Counted from the stretch's first letter, positions 54,095-63,309 are shown. The stretch: 64,000 nt of DNA from Ochrobactrum teleogrylli (GCF_006376685.1 NZ_VEWL01000011.1:62001-126000), one strand, 5' to 3'. Program-made: numbers and translations. Notes: generated from the sequence alone by a model not told the origin.

Positions 54095-54176
54095 CGCTCA
54101 AATTTCAGTAAAGAATCTGCATCACGGCCCTGAAACGATAATCCGGGCTTATAGAGACCAGCACAGGAATGATCAG

Positions 54177-55346
54177 ATGGCACGTTTTGCGCGGCGGATT
54201 ACGCAAACCTCTCCCAAGAGCTTCGGCATGTTCCAGAAGGCCGCAGCACTGGCTTCCTCCGGCGTTGACCTCATTCATCTCGAACTCGGCCGGCCCTTCC
54301 ACGACACGCCAGCGCATATTAAGGACGCCGCGATCAAGGCCTTGCGTGACGGTCACGTGCATTACAGCGACATGCGCGGCGAAGCGGAACTGCGCCAAGC
54401 CCTGAAGACAAAACTCGCCGACTACAACAAGATCGACGTAAGCGCCGACGAAATTCTCATGGTCAATGGCCTGACCCAGGCATCATTTGTCGCTTTCATG
54501 GCTCTCCTTGATGAGGGCGACGAGGCGATCCTGCTGGAACCCTATTATCCGCAGCATATCAACAAGATCGAGATGACCGGCGCTCGCGTAATATTGGCGC
54601 CGCTCGATCCCAAGACGAATTTCAGCATCAGCCGCGAGCTGATCGAACCGTTGATTACCACGCGGACACGCATGATCGTGCTGGTCAATCCCTCCAACCC
54701 GACTGGCCGTGTCTATAGCCGCGCCGAACTTGAAATTCTGGCGGATCTGGCCATCAAACACGATCTCGTCATCGTCTCCGATGAGGTCTATGAGCAAATT
54801 TTGTTCGATGGCGCGGAACATATCTCTATCGCCGCACTGCCGGGCATGAAGGAACGCACGATTTCGATGTTCGCCTTCACCAAAGCCTATGCGATGGATG
54901 GATGGCGGCTTGGCTACGTCGTCGCCGATGCGTCCATGATGCCTGCTTTCCTCAAGCTCACGGCAAACGAGATCACCCACGTCAACACTTTCATTCAGTA
55001 CGGCGCCCTGGCTGCTGTGACCGGCCCGGCTGCTATTCTTGATGAGATGGTCGCCGACGACCGCCGCAAGCGTGACCTCGTTGTCAGCCGCCTCAACCAA
55101 ATGCCGGGCGTGACCTGCGAGAGTCCGCAGGGCACGATCTACGCTTTTCCAGACATCAGTGGCACTGGCCTTAACTCCCAAAAGGCGGCGGACATGATCC
55201 TTGAACAAGTCGGCGTCGTTGTGGAAGCTGGTGGCTTCTACGGCAAATCGGGTGACAACCACCTGCGGGTGTGCTTCGGCTCTGAAAGCTACGAAAGGCT
55301 CGAACAGGCGATGGACCGGCTCAGCACATTCTTCAACGGACTCTGA
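54177..55346 (+). CDS. Class I/II pyridoxal-phosphate aminotransferase
   Basis: 389-residue fold-type I aminotransferase of the aspartate aminotransferase superfamily. VNPSNPTG (170-177) and SDEVYEQI (201-208) are PLP-pocket motifs, and Lys236 in FAFTKAYAMDGWRLGY is the Schiff-base lysine, with Arg244 binding phosphate. A C-terminal arginine (LRVCFG) is placed to bind the substrate carboxylate. Divergent from the GntR gene and probably co-regulated with the amino acid transporter and the two class V enzymes. Confidence 0.93.
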   Translation: MARFARRITQTSPKSFGMFQKAAALASSGVDLIHLELGRPFHDTPAHIKDAAIKALRDGHVHYSDMRGEAELRQALKTKLADYNKIDVSADEILMVNGLTQASFVAFMALLDEGDEAILLEPYYPQHINKIEMTGARVILAPLDPKTNFSISRELIEPLITTRTRMIVLVNPSNPTGRVYSRAELEILADLAIKHDLVIVSDEVYEQILFDGAEHISIAALPGMKERTISMFAFTKAYAMDGWRLGYVVADASMMPAFLKLTANEITHVNTFIQYGALAAVTGPAAILDEMVADDRRKRDLVVSRLNQMPGVTCESPQGTIYAFPDISGTGLNSQKAADMILEQVGVVVEAGGFYGKSGDNHLRVCFGSESYERLEQAMDRLSTFFNGL

Positions 55347-55707
55347 GTGAACTGATCTTCCGGCTTGTCGTTCCTTTGCCGGTTGATGGCCGAAGTACTT
55401 ATTGCCAGTCAAGATTCTCGTGCTTGCCTGACCAGCAGCAGGGCCCTCATCCCAAGCGAGCATAGTGCTTGGCGAATAAGTATTTTGGCATAAGCCCGTC
55501 TATTAAATTAGACGGGCTTTGATCTTAAAGGGCTCGAAAACACCCCGAGAACTTGAATGATCAGCGCCATCGAAGCCAACAAAAGGCGCTTGCAAGGATT
55601 CTGCCTGAAGCGTAAGCAATTGCGGACATTATAGGCAATGCGGGTGCTTTTGACGGAATTTCTGTATCCGTCAAGCAGACTTCCAAATCGGGCGGACGTC
55701 CAAAATT
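55347..55707. other. Intergenic region between aminotransferase and EamA genes
   Basis: 361 bp without a supported gene. It holds the terminator at 55493-55520. Upstream of that, TACTTATTGCCA (55396-55407) and TGGCGAATAAGTA (55471-55483) are near-perfect inverted arms around about 60 bases, which could fold as one long structure or be a decayed palindromic element. The last 190 bp are the leader of the EamA gene, with no clear promoter boxes. Confidence 0.4.
55493..55520 (+). terminator. Rho-independent terminator
   Basis: AAGCCCGTCTA (55493-55503) pairs perfectly with TAGACGGGCTT (55510-55520) around the 6-nt loop TTAAAT, continuing into TTTGAT. It lies about 150 bp beyond the aminotransferase stop. 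Confidence 0.75.
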
Positions 55708-56628
55708 ATGAATAACAAAATCGCCGTTGCCGTGAGCGGCAATGCAATCCTTGCCGGCATTCTTCTGATGTTGCTCGGCGACTTCATGTTCGCCATGAAC
55801 GACGCCATGGGAAAATGGCTGGTAGAGAGCTTTTCTGTCGGCCAGGTTCTGTTCATCCGCTCGGTTGGCGCGTTTCTCGTTCTCGGCCCCATGCTTTCCC
55901 GGCGGCCAAAAACATCGCTTTTTCAGGTGGAAAAGCCAAGCCTGCAACTGGCTCGCGTCATTTTGGCAACTGCCGACACCGGGCTTTTCTATGCCGCTGT
56001 TGCTTATCTGCCGCTCGCCGATGTTATGACCTTTTATATGGCAGGCCCGATCTATATTGCGGCCCTTTCGCATTTCCTGCTCGGTGAGAAGATCGGCTGG
56101 CGTCGCTGGCTCGCGGTTCTTATCGGGTTCGCCGGTGTCGTCATCGCCTTGCGCCCATCTTCAGCAATGTTGTCGTGGCCTTCGATCTTCGGCCTGTTGG
56201 GTAGTATAGCATTCGCACTCACGCTGGTTCTGGGTCGCGTGCTTCGTTCCACGCCCGACGCGACACTGGTAACCTGGCAGACAATAGGCTGTCTCGTGAT
56301 CGGCATGGTTCTCAGCATCGGCAACTGGAATCCTATGGACACCAATCAATTGCTTGCACTGCTGCTATTGGGCGTCGTCTCGTGTACAGCGCATCTCTTG
56401 ATCACGCGCGCGCTCAAACTCGCTCCGGCATCCGTGCTGGCGCCATTGCAATATACTCTGCTGCTCTGGGCAATTGTTCTCGGATGGTTATTCTTTAACG
56501 ATCTTCCCGATGCGATGATGCTGGTTGGCGCTTCGGTCATTGTTTTGGCAGGATTGTTCATTTTCCATCGAGGCAAAGTCCGGAACAATTCAGAACCGGT
56601 TGTGCCAAACGATTCCAGCCACGGATAG
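55708..56628 (+). CDS. EamA/DMT-family transporter
   Basis: Inner-membrane drug/metabolite transporter of 306 residues with about ten helices in two EamA repeats. The first opens with LLMLLGDFMFAMNDAMGKWL. The second opens about residue 157 (SIFGLLGSIAFALTLVLGRV). The segment VAYLPLADVMTFYMAGPIYI is typical of the first repeat. Such proteins often export amino acids or metabolites, which would suit its place after the amino acid cluster, but it may be an independent gene. A tetraloop hairpin terminator follows. Confidence 0.9.
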   Translation: MNNKIAVAVSGNAILAGILLMLLGDFMFAMNDAMGKWLVESFSVGQVLFIRSVGAFLVLGPMLSRRPKTSLFQVEKPSLQLARVILATADTGLFYAAVAYLPLADVMTFYMAGPIYIAALSHFLLGEKIGWRRWLAVLIGFAGVVIALRPSSAMLSWPSIFGLLGSIAFALTLVLGRVLRSTPDATLVTWQTIGCLVIGMVLSIGNWNPMDTNQLLALLLLGVVSCTAHLLITRALKLAPASVLAPLQYTLLLWAIVLGWLFFNDLPDAMMLVGASVIVLAGLFIFHRGKVRNNSEPVVPNDSSHG

Positions 56629-56658
56629 TCAAGGCGCGAAAACCATTGCATATCCGTA

Positions 56659-56696
56659 GAAGACTGCAAGCACCGTTCGCGGTAGTTGCAGTCTTC
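56659..56696. terminator. Bidirectional terminator with UUCG tetraloop
   Basis: GAAGACTGCAA (56659-56669) pairs perfectly with TTGCAGTCTTC (56686-56696). Inside, ACCG-TTCG-CGGT (56672-56683) forms a second stem closed by the very stable C(UUCG)G loop-type sequence. It lies between the convergent EamA and E2 genes. Confidence 0.75.
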
Positions 56697-56713
56697 AACC
56701 AAACGCCACCCAA

Positions 56714-57979
56714 TCAGACCAGCAGTGACATCGGATCTTCGATGGCCATCTTGAATGCTGCAAGCAATTGCGCACCCAAGGCACCGTCCACCGCACGATG
56801 ATCGACGGAAAGTGTCAGGCTCATCATCGTTGCGAATGCAAGTTGACCCTCGCGTTCAACCGGGCGACGTTCACCCGCGCCGACAGCCAAAATGGCACTT
56901 TGTGGTGGGTTGATGATGGCTGAGAACGATTTGACGCCATACATGCCAAGATTGGAGATCGAGAACCCGCCCCCCTGAAACTCCTCCGGTTTCAATCCGT
57001 TGTCTCTGGCCCGGGCTGCCAGAGATTTCATCTCCGCAGAGATCGCGCCAATGCTGATTTGGTCAGCATTGCGGATGATGGGCGTGATGAGGCCTCCGTC
57101 CGTCGCAACAGCCACGGCGATATCCACACTTTTGAGCTTTAACAATGCGTCGTCCGTCCAAATGACATTGGCATCGGGCACCCGGCGCAAGGCGACAGCC
57201 GCAGCCTTAATAACGAAATCATTGACGGAAATTCGTGACGCACTGTCGCGCTTCTCGTTAATCTGGCCGCGCAGCGTAAGAAGTGCATCGATATCGCAAT
57301 CAGCATTGAGATAGAAATGCGGTACTGTTGTTTTCGCCTCAAGCAGCCGACGCGCAATGGTACGACGCATCGATGTGTGCGGAATGGTTTCATATTCACC
57401 GATACCTGCCGGGAGACCCTTCGGTGATAACGATGCAACTGTTGCGACCGGTTGAGGTGTGGGGGCAACCGTTAGGGACGCGATCTGGCGCTCTACGTCG
57501 ATGCGCACAATGCGGCCTTTAGGGCCACTGCCGAGAACGCCATCGAGTGAGATGCCGTGCTCCATTGCCAGACGTCGTGCAAGAGGTGAAGCCTTATGGC
57601 GGGTGCCATCCGAAAGCTGTGCGAGAGACGCCACCGTAGCATTATCGGGAGACAGACCAATACTATGAGCTGCCACTTCCACCGGGGCTGTAACAACCTG
57701 TTCAGTGAGAAGAGGGTCAGCAATCGCGGATTGGTCTTCTCCAGTTGTCAACAGGACGGCAATGACCTGATTGACGTTTGCCCGTTCGCCGTTCTGGACG
57801 AATAGCTTACCGATACGCCCATCAGTTTCAGCTTCGAGTTCCATCGTCGCCTTGTCGGTTTCGACTTCGGCAATCAGATCGCCCTTGTTGACCGTGTCAC
57901 CTTCCGCTCTGAGCCAACGCGCAATGACAGCATCTTCCATTCCTGCCGAAAGGGCAGGCAATACAACTTCAATCGGCAT
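56714..57979 (-). CDS. 2-oxoacid dehydrogenase complex E2 (dihydrolipoyl acyltransferase)
   Basis: 421 residues from the ATG at 57979 (GGAAGGA upstream). One N-terminal lipoyl domain with the lipoylated Lys43 in EVETDKATMEL. A peripheral-subunit-binding domain covers about 129-163 (SPLARRLAMEHGIS, GSGPKGRIVRIDVE). The acyltransferase domain starts at about 195, with His394 and Asp398 in DHRAVDG. The linkers are Ala/Pro/Val rich. It takes the acyl group from the fused E1 encoded 16 bp upstream and hands it to CoA. No E3 gene is present. Confidence 0.93.
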   Translation of the reverse strand: MPIEVVLPALSAGMEDAVIARWLRAEGDTVNKGDLIAEVETDKATMELEAETDGRIGKLFVQNGERANVNQVIAVLLTTGEDQSAIADPLLTEQVVTAPVEVAAHSIGLSPDNATVASLAQLSDGTRHKASPLARRLAMEHGISLDGVLGSGPKGRIVRIDVERQIASLTVAPTPQPVATVASLSPKGLPAGIGEYETIPHTSMRRTIARRLLEAKTTVPHFYLNADCDIDALLTLRGQINEKRDSASRISVNDFVIKAAAVALRRVPDANVIWTDDALLKLKSVDIAVAVATDGGLITPIIRNADQISIGAISAEMKSLAARARDNGLKPEEFQGGGFSISNLGMYGVKSFSAIINPPQSAILAVGAGERRPVEREGQLAFATMMSLTLSVDHRAVDGALGAQLLAAFKMAIEDPMSLLV

Positions 57980-57995
57980 TGTCTGTTTCCTTCCT

Positions 57996-60185
57996 TCAGT
58001 CTTCGATCGGCAGACCCTGGGCTGCCATGACCGCACGCAGACCTGCATCGATATCCTGCGGTCGCGCCGCAGCGGCGGCTTCCAGAACCTTCGAGATGGA
58101 TGGCGACGCTTCGGCACCATGAACACGGGCTATCGGTTGATCCAGCCAGTCGAAGCAACGGCGCTGTAATTCATCCGCTAGCCAGCCGCCATAGGATGTA
58201 CCCGACGCGCCCTGCTCCACAATCAGGACATTCCCCGTTTTGCGGATCGAGGCTTCGATAGTCTCCCAGTCAAGCCCTGCCCGGTCGAGTGAACGCAGAT
58301 CGATGATTTCAACGTCAATACCCAACGCATCGACCACCGCTTGCGTCTTGGCTACCATGGCCAGATACGTCAGGACCGTAACCTTCGAACCGGAACGCAC
58401 CACCTTCGCCTTACCCAGCGGAATGAAGTAATCGAGATCGTCTGCCGGTGCAGCGCCCTTCGAGGCGTAAAGATCGACATGTTCGAGAACCAGAACCGGG
58501 TCGCGACAAAGCAACGCCGAATTCATCAGGCCGACATAGTCGAATGGCGTCGAGGGAGCAACAATGCGCCAGCCAGGCGCGGTCGCGAAAATGCCCGCCG
58601 GGTCCATAGAGTGCTGCGAGCCATATCCTGTGCCCATCGCAACTTTCGTACGCAACACCACTGGCATATCGCTATCACCACCAAACATATGGCGAGCCTT
58701 GCCGATCTGGTTGAATACCTGATCGGCGGCAACCCACATGAAGTCGGGATACATGAATTCGATCACCGGAAGCACCCGGCCATCGGCGGCCATACCGCCT
58801 GCAACGCCGGTGAAGGCGTTTTCGGAAATCGGCGTTCCCAGCACACGATCTGGAAACTCTGCCGACAGCCCGCGCGTTGCGCCGTTGGTTCCGCCTTTGA
58901 GACGGTGCACGTCTTCGCCCAGAACAACGATGCGCTCGTCTGTCTGCATGCGGCGTGTCATGACATCGGCAACAGCATCGATGAAACGTGCATCGTCTGT
59001 CAGCTTGCCGGAGAATTGCTCCTGCTCTTCAAAGCGCACGCCGCTGAATTCCGACAGGTCTCCACGCAGTCCGAAATCGCGGAAGCTTTCTTCAGGCCAA
59101 AGCGCAGGAATGATACGACGCTTGCCCTCATGCATTTCGATCAGTTCGCCTGCGACATCATTCATGAGAGACACGCAACGCTCACGCAATGCCTTGATTG
59201 CGTCATCGCCCAAAGCCTGACGTTTGAGCAGCGTTTCAGCCAATGCGTCTAGCGGATCGCGACCGCGCCATTCCGCTTCTTCTTCCTTGGAACGATAGCC
59301 GAAGGCGCTTCCCGGCAGCGGACCATTCTGGTGGAAATAACGATAGACGTCGGCTTCGATAATCGTCGGACCATCGCCTGCCCGCATGATTGCGTTGGCT
59401 TGCTCCGAGGCCAGCCAGACGGCGATAGGGTCCATGCCGTCAACCTTGAAGGATGGAATATTGAATGCGAGACCACGCGAGGAAAGCCGCGTTTCGGCGG
59501 TCACTTCGTCCACATGCGTGGAGACCGCATAGCGATTATTTTCGATAAAGAAGCAAATCGGCAGTTTCCAGGCGGCGGCGAGGTTCATGGTTTCCAGAAC
59601 CGAACCGATATTGGTCGCTCCATCGCCGAAATAGGTGTAGACGACATCACCGGAACCGGCCCGCTTATGCGCCCATGCCGCGCCAGCTGCCATCGGCACA
59701 CCACCGCCGACAATGGCATTGGTGCCAAGATTGCCGGATTCGGCCCAACGCAAATGCATCGAACCGCCGCGACCACGACAAAAGCCCTGCGACAAGCCCA
59801 AAATTTCCGCGAGTGTGCGTTGTGCGAGTTCGCGAACATCCTGATTGAACGCGCTCTTGGGATCGATGCCGCTCTGGGCGACATAACCAAGCGCCTTGGC
59901 AAGAAACTGATGGTGGGCGCGGTGGGAGCCATTTATCTGATCGCTGGCTCTCAACGATACTGCAGAACCTACGGCACCGCCTTCCTGTCCAATCGCCGAA
60001 TGCGCTGGACCGTGCACGAGACCCTGACCCGCAAGTTCAAGAACCTTTTCTTCAAAGGCGCGGATCAAATGCATTTGGGAAAGCATTGTCCCGCCAAGCG
60101 TGAGATCGAAGGCGGCACGATCGGCATCCGTTGGGATGACTTCCCGCCAGAAGCTGTGCGGAACAAGATCTTTATATTCGGGCAT
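57996..60185 (-). CDS. Fused E1 (alpha plus beta) thiamine-diphosphate 2-oxoacid dehydrogenase
   Basis: 729 residues from the ATG at 60185 (CCGGAGA six bases upstream). The first half is an E1-alpha chain: HSAIGQEGGAVG and the ThDP motif GDGATNIG ending in FFIENN. From about residue 390 an E1-beta chain follows without a break: VVLGEDVHRLKGGTNGAT, PISENAFTGVAGGMAADG and EFMYPDFMWVAADQ. In most pyruvate, acetoin and branched-chain complexes these are two genes. The 2-oxoacid or diketone substrate is unknown; neighbours (two SDRs, VOC) suggest oxidation of a hydroxy compound to its substrate. Confidence 0.93.
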   Translation of the reverse strand: MPEYKDLVPHSFWREVIPTDADRAAFDLTLGGTMLSQMHLIRAFEEKVLELAGQGLVHGPAHSAIGQEGGAVGSAVSLRASDQINGSHRAHHQFLAKALGYVAQSGIDPKSAFNQDVRELAQRTLAEILGLSQGFCRGRGGSMHLRWAESGNLGTNAIVGGGVPMAAGAAWAHKRAGSGDVVYTYFGDGATNIGSVLETMNLAAAWKLPICFFIENNRYAVSTHVDEVTAETRLSSRGLAFNIPSFKVDGMDPIAVWLASEQANAIMRAGDGPTIIEADVYRYFHQNGPLPGSAFGYRSKEEEAEWRGRDPLDALAETLLKRQALGDDAIKALRERCVSLMNDVAGELIEMHEGKRRIIPALWPEESFRDFGLRGDLSEFSGVRFEEQEQFSGKLTDDARFIDAVADVMTRRMQTDERIVVLGEDVHRLKGGTNGATRGLSAEFPDRVLGTPISENAFTGVAGGMAADGRVLPVIEFMYPDFMWVAADQVFNQIGKARHMFGGDSDMPVVLRTKVAMGTGYGSQHSMDPAGIFATAPGWRIVAPSTPFDYVGLMNSALLCRDPVLVLEHVDLYASKGAAPADDLDYFIPLGKAKVVRSGSKVTVLTYLAMVAKTQAVVDALGIDVEIIDLRSLDRAGLDWETIEASIRKTGNVLIVEQGASGTSYGGWLADELQRRCFDWLDQPIARVHGAEASPSISKVLEAAAAARPQDIDAGLRAVMAAQGLPIED

Positions 60186-60219
60186 CAAAAATCTCCGGAG
60201 CTATGCTCTGTAATGACAA

Positions 60220-60972
60220 TCAGGCAGCCAGGAAGCCACCATCGACCGGCAAGATCGTGCCGGTGATGTAGCTCGCCATGGCGGAGGCCAGGAAAACGAC
60301 AGGATCGACGACTTCGTTGGTTTCACCGATGCGCTTCAACAAAACGCGGTTCATGAACCAATCCGCACCGCCGGGGCGGTTCAGCTGGGCGACGGCCATC
60401 TCGCTCATCATGATCCCGGGCGCGACCGCATTGACGCGGATGCCGTAAGGGGCGAGATCACGTGCCATGACTTGTGTCAGTGAGCGGATCGCGCCTTTGG
60501 AAACGACGTAACCGGCTGTCGACCCACCGGCCACGAATCCTGCCACGGAACAAAGGTGAACCACATTGCCCTTCGCGACTTTCAACGCAGGCACGAAGGC
60601 ATGCGAAACATTGAACGCACCTTCAAGATTGACCCCGATGACGCGATCCCACACCTCGGCGGCTTCCGGCTGATCAAAGGCTGCACGACCAGCAACACCG
60701 GCATTGTTGACCAGCACATCAAGGCCGCCCAGTCGCTCCAGAATATCGGCGGCAAGGTTTTTGACGGCGATACGGTCGGTGACGTCCAGTGGGTAACCTT
60801 CGGCGGCATAACCTTGCGCTACCAGATGTGCGGCCTGCGCCTTTGCTGCGTCACCATCGATATCCACCAAAATAAGCCGTGCACCCTGCGCCGCCATGCC
60901 CGCCGCAATTGCGGCGCCAAGACCGCGCCCCGCCCCTGTGACGAGTACAAGCTTGTCCTTCAAGAGTTCCAT
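60220..60972 (-). CDS. SDR-family oxidoreductase
   Basis: 250-residue short-chain dehydrogenase. VTGAGRGLGAAIA is the cofactor turn, VNNAG the NAG motif, and the catalytic Ser, Tyr and Lys are intact in LCSVAGF and GYVVSKGAI. VDIDGDAAK suggests NAD preference, since Asp follows the second strand. It lies 34 bp before the fused E1 gene and likely oxidises an alcohol to the ketone used by the complex; this is inference. Confidence 0.93.
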   Translation of the reverse strand: MELLKDKLVLVTGAGRGLGAAIAAGMAAQGARLILVDIDGDAAKAQAAHLVAQGYAAEGYPLDVTDRIAVKNLAADILERLGGLDVLVNNAGVAGRAAFDQPEAAEVWDRVIGVNLEGAFNVSHAFVPALKVAKGNVVHLCSVAGFVAGGSTAGYVVSKGAIRSLTQVMARDLAPYGIRVNAVAPGIMMSEMAVAQLNRPGGADWFMNRVLLKRIGETNEVVDPVVFLASAMASYITGTILPVDGGFLAA

Positions 60973-61000
60973 TTTGCGTCCATTCCCTTACGCAAGGCGC

Positions 61001-61738
61001 TTACGCCATATAAATTCCGCCATTCACCTGAATGGTTTCGCCAGTGATGAAGCTGGCTGCCGGTGAACAGAGGAAAGCGACAACTGACGCGATTTCGGAT
61101 GGCTTGCCGAGACGTTTGAGCGGTGTCTGCGACATGGTCTCATCCATACGTGTCTTGAGCAGATCGATGATCATCGGCGTTTCTATGATGCCCGGCGCCA
61201 CACCATTGACCCGCGTTTTGGGCGCAAGCTCGCGCGACAGGGCGCGGGTCATGGAAACCATCGCGCCCTTGGTGGCACCATAATGGGCGTTCACAAATGC
61301 GCCGCGATAGGCGGCCAGTGATGCCAATGTTACTATGGACGAGCCTTCGTTCAGAGCGGGAAGCGCTCGTTTGCAGAGGTAGAAGACGCCGTCGAGATTG
61401 ATCGAGATCGTGCGGTGCCAATCAACATCGCTCATCTCAGCAAACGGCTTGGCCTGATAGATACCGGCAGATGGCACAAGAAAATCGATCCCGCCAAATC
61501 GCTCGCCCGCCAGCGCTATCGTCTTTTCGGCATCCTCCGCGCTTGCAGCATCCGCCTGAATGGTCGCAATACGCTCGTCGCCACCCAATGAAGCTGCAAA
61601 ACTGTCCAATGCGCTCTTGTCAATGTCCGTCAGAACCAGATTAGCGCCCGAGGCATAAAACAGCGCGGCAATAGAACGACCGATCCCGCCATTCGCGCCG
61701 GACAGTACAAGGGTCCGGTTGTTAAAATCAAACATCAT
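61001..61738 (-). CDS. SDR-family oxidoreductase
   Basis: 245-residue short-chain dehydrogenase. [12 protein letters not shown] is the cofactor turn, VPSAG stands in place of NNAG, and the active site is kept ([18 protein letters not shown]). LTDIDKSAL places Asp for NAD binding. It is not a close copy of the SDR downstream. AAGGA lies seven bases before the ATG. Second gene of the leftward operon beginning with the VOC gene 11 bp upstream. Confidence 0.92.
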   Translation of the reverse strand: MMFDFNNRTLVLSGANGGIGRSIAALFYASGANLVLTDIDKSALDSFAASLGGDERIATIQADAASAEDAEKTIALAGERFGGIDFLVPSAGIYQAKPFAEMSDVDWHRTISINLDGVFYLCKRALPALNEGSSIVTLASLAAYRGAFVNAHYGATKGAMVSMTRALSRELAPKTRVNGVAPGIIETPMIIDLLKTRMDETMSQTPLKRLGKPSEIASVVAFLCSPAASFITGETIQVNGGIYMA

Positions 61739-61749
61739 TGTCGGTTCCT

Positions 61750-62226
61750 TTAAGCCAGATCGGCGCGGTAAACGGAAACATCGTCATACTGAACGATTTC
61801 CACGATATGCCCCTCGGGATCGCTCAGAAAAGCGAGCCATACTCCGGGACGCACCTCAACCGGCTCGCTGCCGGTCAACAGTTCAGCACCATGTCTGATG
61901 AGATCACCGACAAGCGCCTTCAAATCGTCAACGATGAATGTCAGATAGCTGGCACCCGCACGCTCCAGAATAGAGCCTTGGCCGGATGCGTCACCCGCCG
62001 CTGGCAGACGGTCGGGCTGAAGCAACTTGATACGTTCACCCTTTTGCGACTGCAGACGAACCACGGTGTAGCCGTCCGGACTCAAGGCAGCCCGCGCTGC
62101 CTTCGCACTGCCGACATATATTTCGGAAACAAAACTCAGCCCCAGAGCGCCTTCATAGAAAGCGCGCATCTGCGTCATGTCTCTGACGGCAAGCCCGACT
62201 TCAAGCGGCGCTGTCATAGTCATCAT
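61750..62226 (-). CDS. VOC-family (glyoxalase/dioxygenase fold) protein
   Basis: 158 residues if translation starts at the ATG at 62226 (GGGAGG six bases upstream; ATGs at 62232, 62223 and 62217 are alternatives). Two beta-alpha-beta-beta-beta modules: [20 protein letters not shown] and [20 protein letters not shown], ending in [16 protein letters not shown], whose Glu is the usual last metal ligand. It could be a lyase, isomerase or epimerase acting on the pathway intermediate. First gene of the operon, behind the GntR operators. Confidence 0.87.
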   Translation of the reverse strand: MMTMTAPLEVGLAVRDMTQMRAFYEGALGLSFVSEIYVGSAKAARAALSPDGYTVVRLQSQKGERIKLLQPDRLPAAGDASGQGSILERAGASYLTFIVDDLKALVGDLIRHGAELLTGSEPVEVRPGVWLAFLSDPEGHIVEIVQYDDVSVYRADLA

Positions 62227-62312
62227 AGTCATCCTCCCGATCTCTCCCCGATCGGCATCCGACAGTCACAAGAACTGTCACCCTATCTTTCAGTTCCAGA
62301 TTCGTAACTCAA

Positions 62313-62348
62313 ACTGGTAAGACCAGTCAATAGACAAGTAAGGCCAGT
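62313..62348. promoter_or_regulatory. Tandem GntR operator candidates
   Basis: ACTGGTAAGACCAGT (62313-62327) is a perfect 6-3-6 inverted repeat. A second, degenerate copy, ACAAGTAAGGCCAGT (62334-62348, 12 of 15 identical), starts exactly 21 bp later, two helical turns, so both face the same side of DNA. They lie 87-122 bp upstream of the VOC gene. TGGTnnnACCA cores are typical of FCD GntR proteins. Confidence 0.62.
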
Positions 62349-62454
62349 CGATACAAAAAATATCATGCTGTTTTCGTTATATTTTTTTAACTTACCGTCC
62401 TCGAAATTTGCTATTTCACGTCATTGCCGTCGGGCGCTTCAGGGAGGGCCGTTG

Positions 62455-62469
62455 ACTTGTTAGACCAGT
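62455..62469. promoter_or_regulatory. GntR operator candidate overlapping the regulator's own promoter
   Basis: ACTTGTTAGACCAGT matches the perfect site at 62313 in 13 of 15 bases. It overlaps a TTGACT -35-like box (62452-62457) and lies 71 bp before the GntR start, which suits autorepression. Confidence 0.55.
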
Positions 62470-62539
62470 TACGGCATTTTGATATCTGTGCTTGAAGCCA
62501 GATGATTCAGAAACGAAACAGAATTGTGCGAGGGGTGCG

Positions 62540-63280
62540 ATGAAAGAAACGACCGGCAATGCGCCGCCCCCACGCTTATCAGGCCATTTACCCCATGAGC
62601 TCGCCCGACAAATCGAGAAGCGCATCGGCAATGGCGAATTTCCTGTCGGCACGAAACTGCCCAGCGAGCGCGAGCTATCAGCGGAATATGCGGTCAGCCG
62701 GCCGGTGGTCCGTGAAGCATTGTCGCAATTGAAACTGGATGGACTGGTCGAAGCCCGCGCAGGCAGCGGGGTCTTTGTCATCGACAAAAGCAGCGAAAAA
62801 GCATTCCGGATCCAACCACTCGCCATTGAGGAAACGCAGTCTTTAGAGCAACTGATGGAGCTTCTGGTTACCGTCGAAGTTGCGGCCACCCGAATTGCGG
62901 CGGCCAAACGCACGGACGAAGACCTCAAACGGATCAAGCGGGCGCTTATCGGTCTGGAATATGCGATCATCAGCGATCAATTGGGTGATGAAGAAGACTA
63001 TGCTTTCCATGACGCCATCGTGATGGCCACCCATAACCAGCACTTTATTGCGTTGTGCAAGCATCTTGAATATGGGGCCCGCCACGTTATCCGTCAGGCC
63101 CGCACCAATACGCGTGCCAATCTCACAGGCATGCTGGATGCAGTGCAGGACGAACACAAGGCCATCTATCAGGCAATCGAAAAGGGTCTGGCAGACGACG
63201 CGGGAATTGCGGCAGAGCTACATTTGAGAAATGCCGCCAAGCGTATGACAACGTATCTGTCGGGTAAGAACGACCTCTGA
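62540..63280 (+). CDS. GntR-family transcriptional regulator (FCD type)
   Basis: 246 residues from the ATG at 62540 (GAGGGG about seven bases upstream). The winged helix covers about 20-85 (RIGNGEFPVGTKLPSERELS, SRPVVREALSQLKLDGLVEA), then an FCD domain with HDAIVMATHN and DEHKAIYQAI, the metal/ligand histidine positions. Divergent from the VOC/SDR/E1/E2 operon, with three matching operator-like sites between. A repressor relieved by a pathway intermediate is the usual pattern. Confidence 0.94.
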   Translation: MKETTGNAPPPRLSGHLPHELARQIEKRIGNGEFPVGTKLPSERELSAEYAVSRPVVREALSQLKLDGLVEARAGSGVFVIDKSSEKAFRIQPLAIEETQSLEQLMELLVTVEVAATRIAAAKRTDEDLKRIKRALIGLEYAIISDQLGDEEDYAFHDAIVMATHNQHFIALCKHLEYGARHVIRQARTNTRANLTGMLDAVQDEHKAIYQAIEKGLADDAGIAAELHLRNAAKRMTTYLSGKNDL

Positions 63281-63309
63281 CAACTTTGCTATCTGGCACA
63301 ACATCTCTT

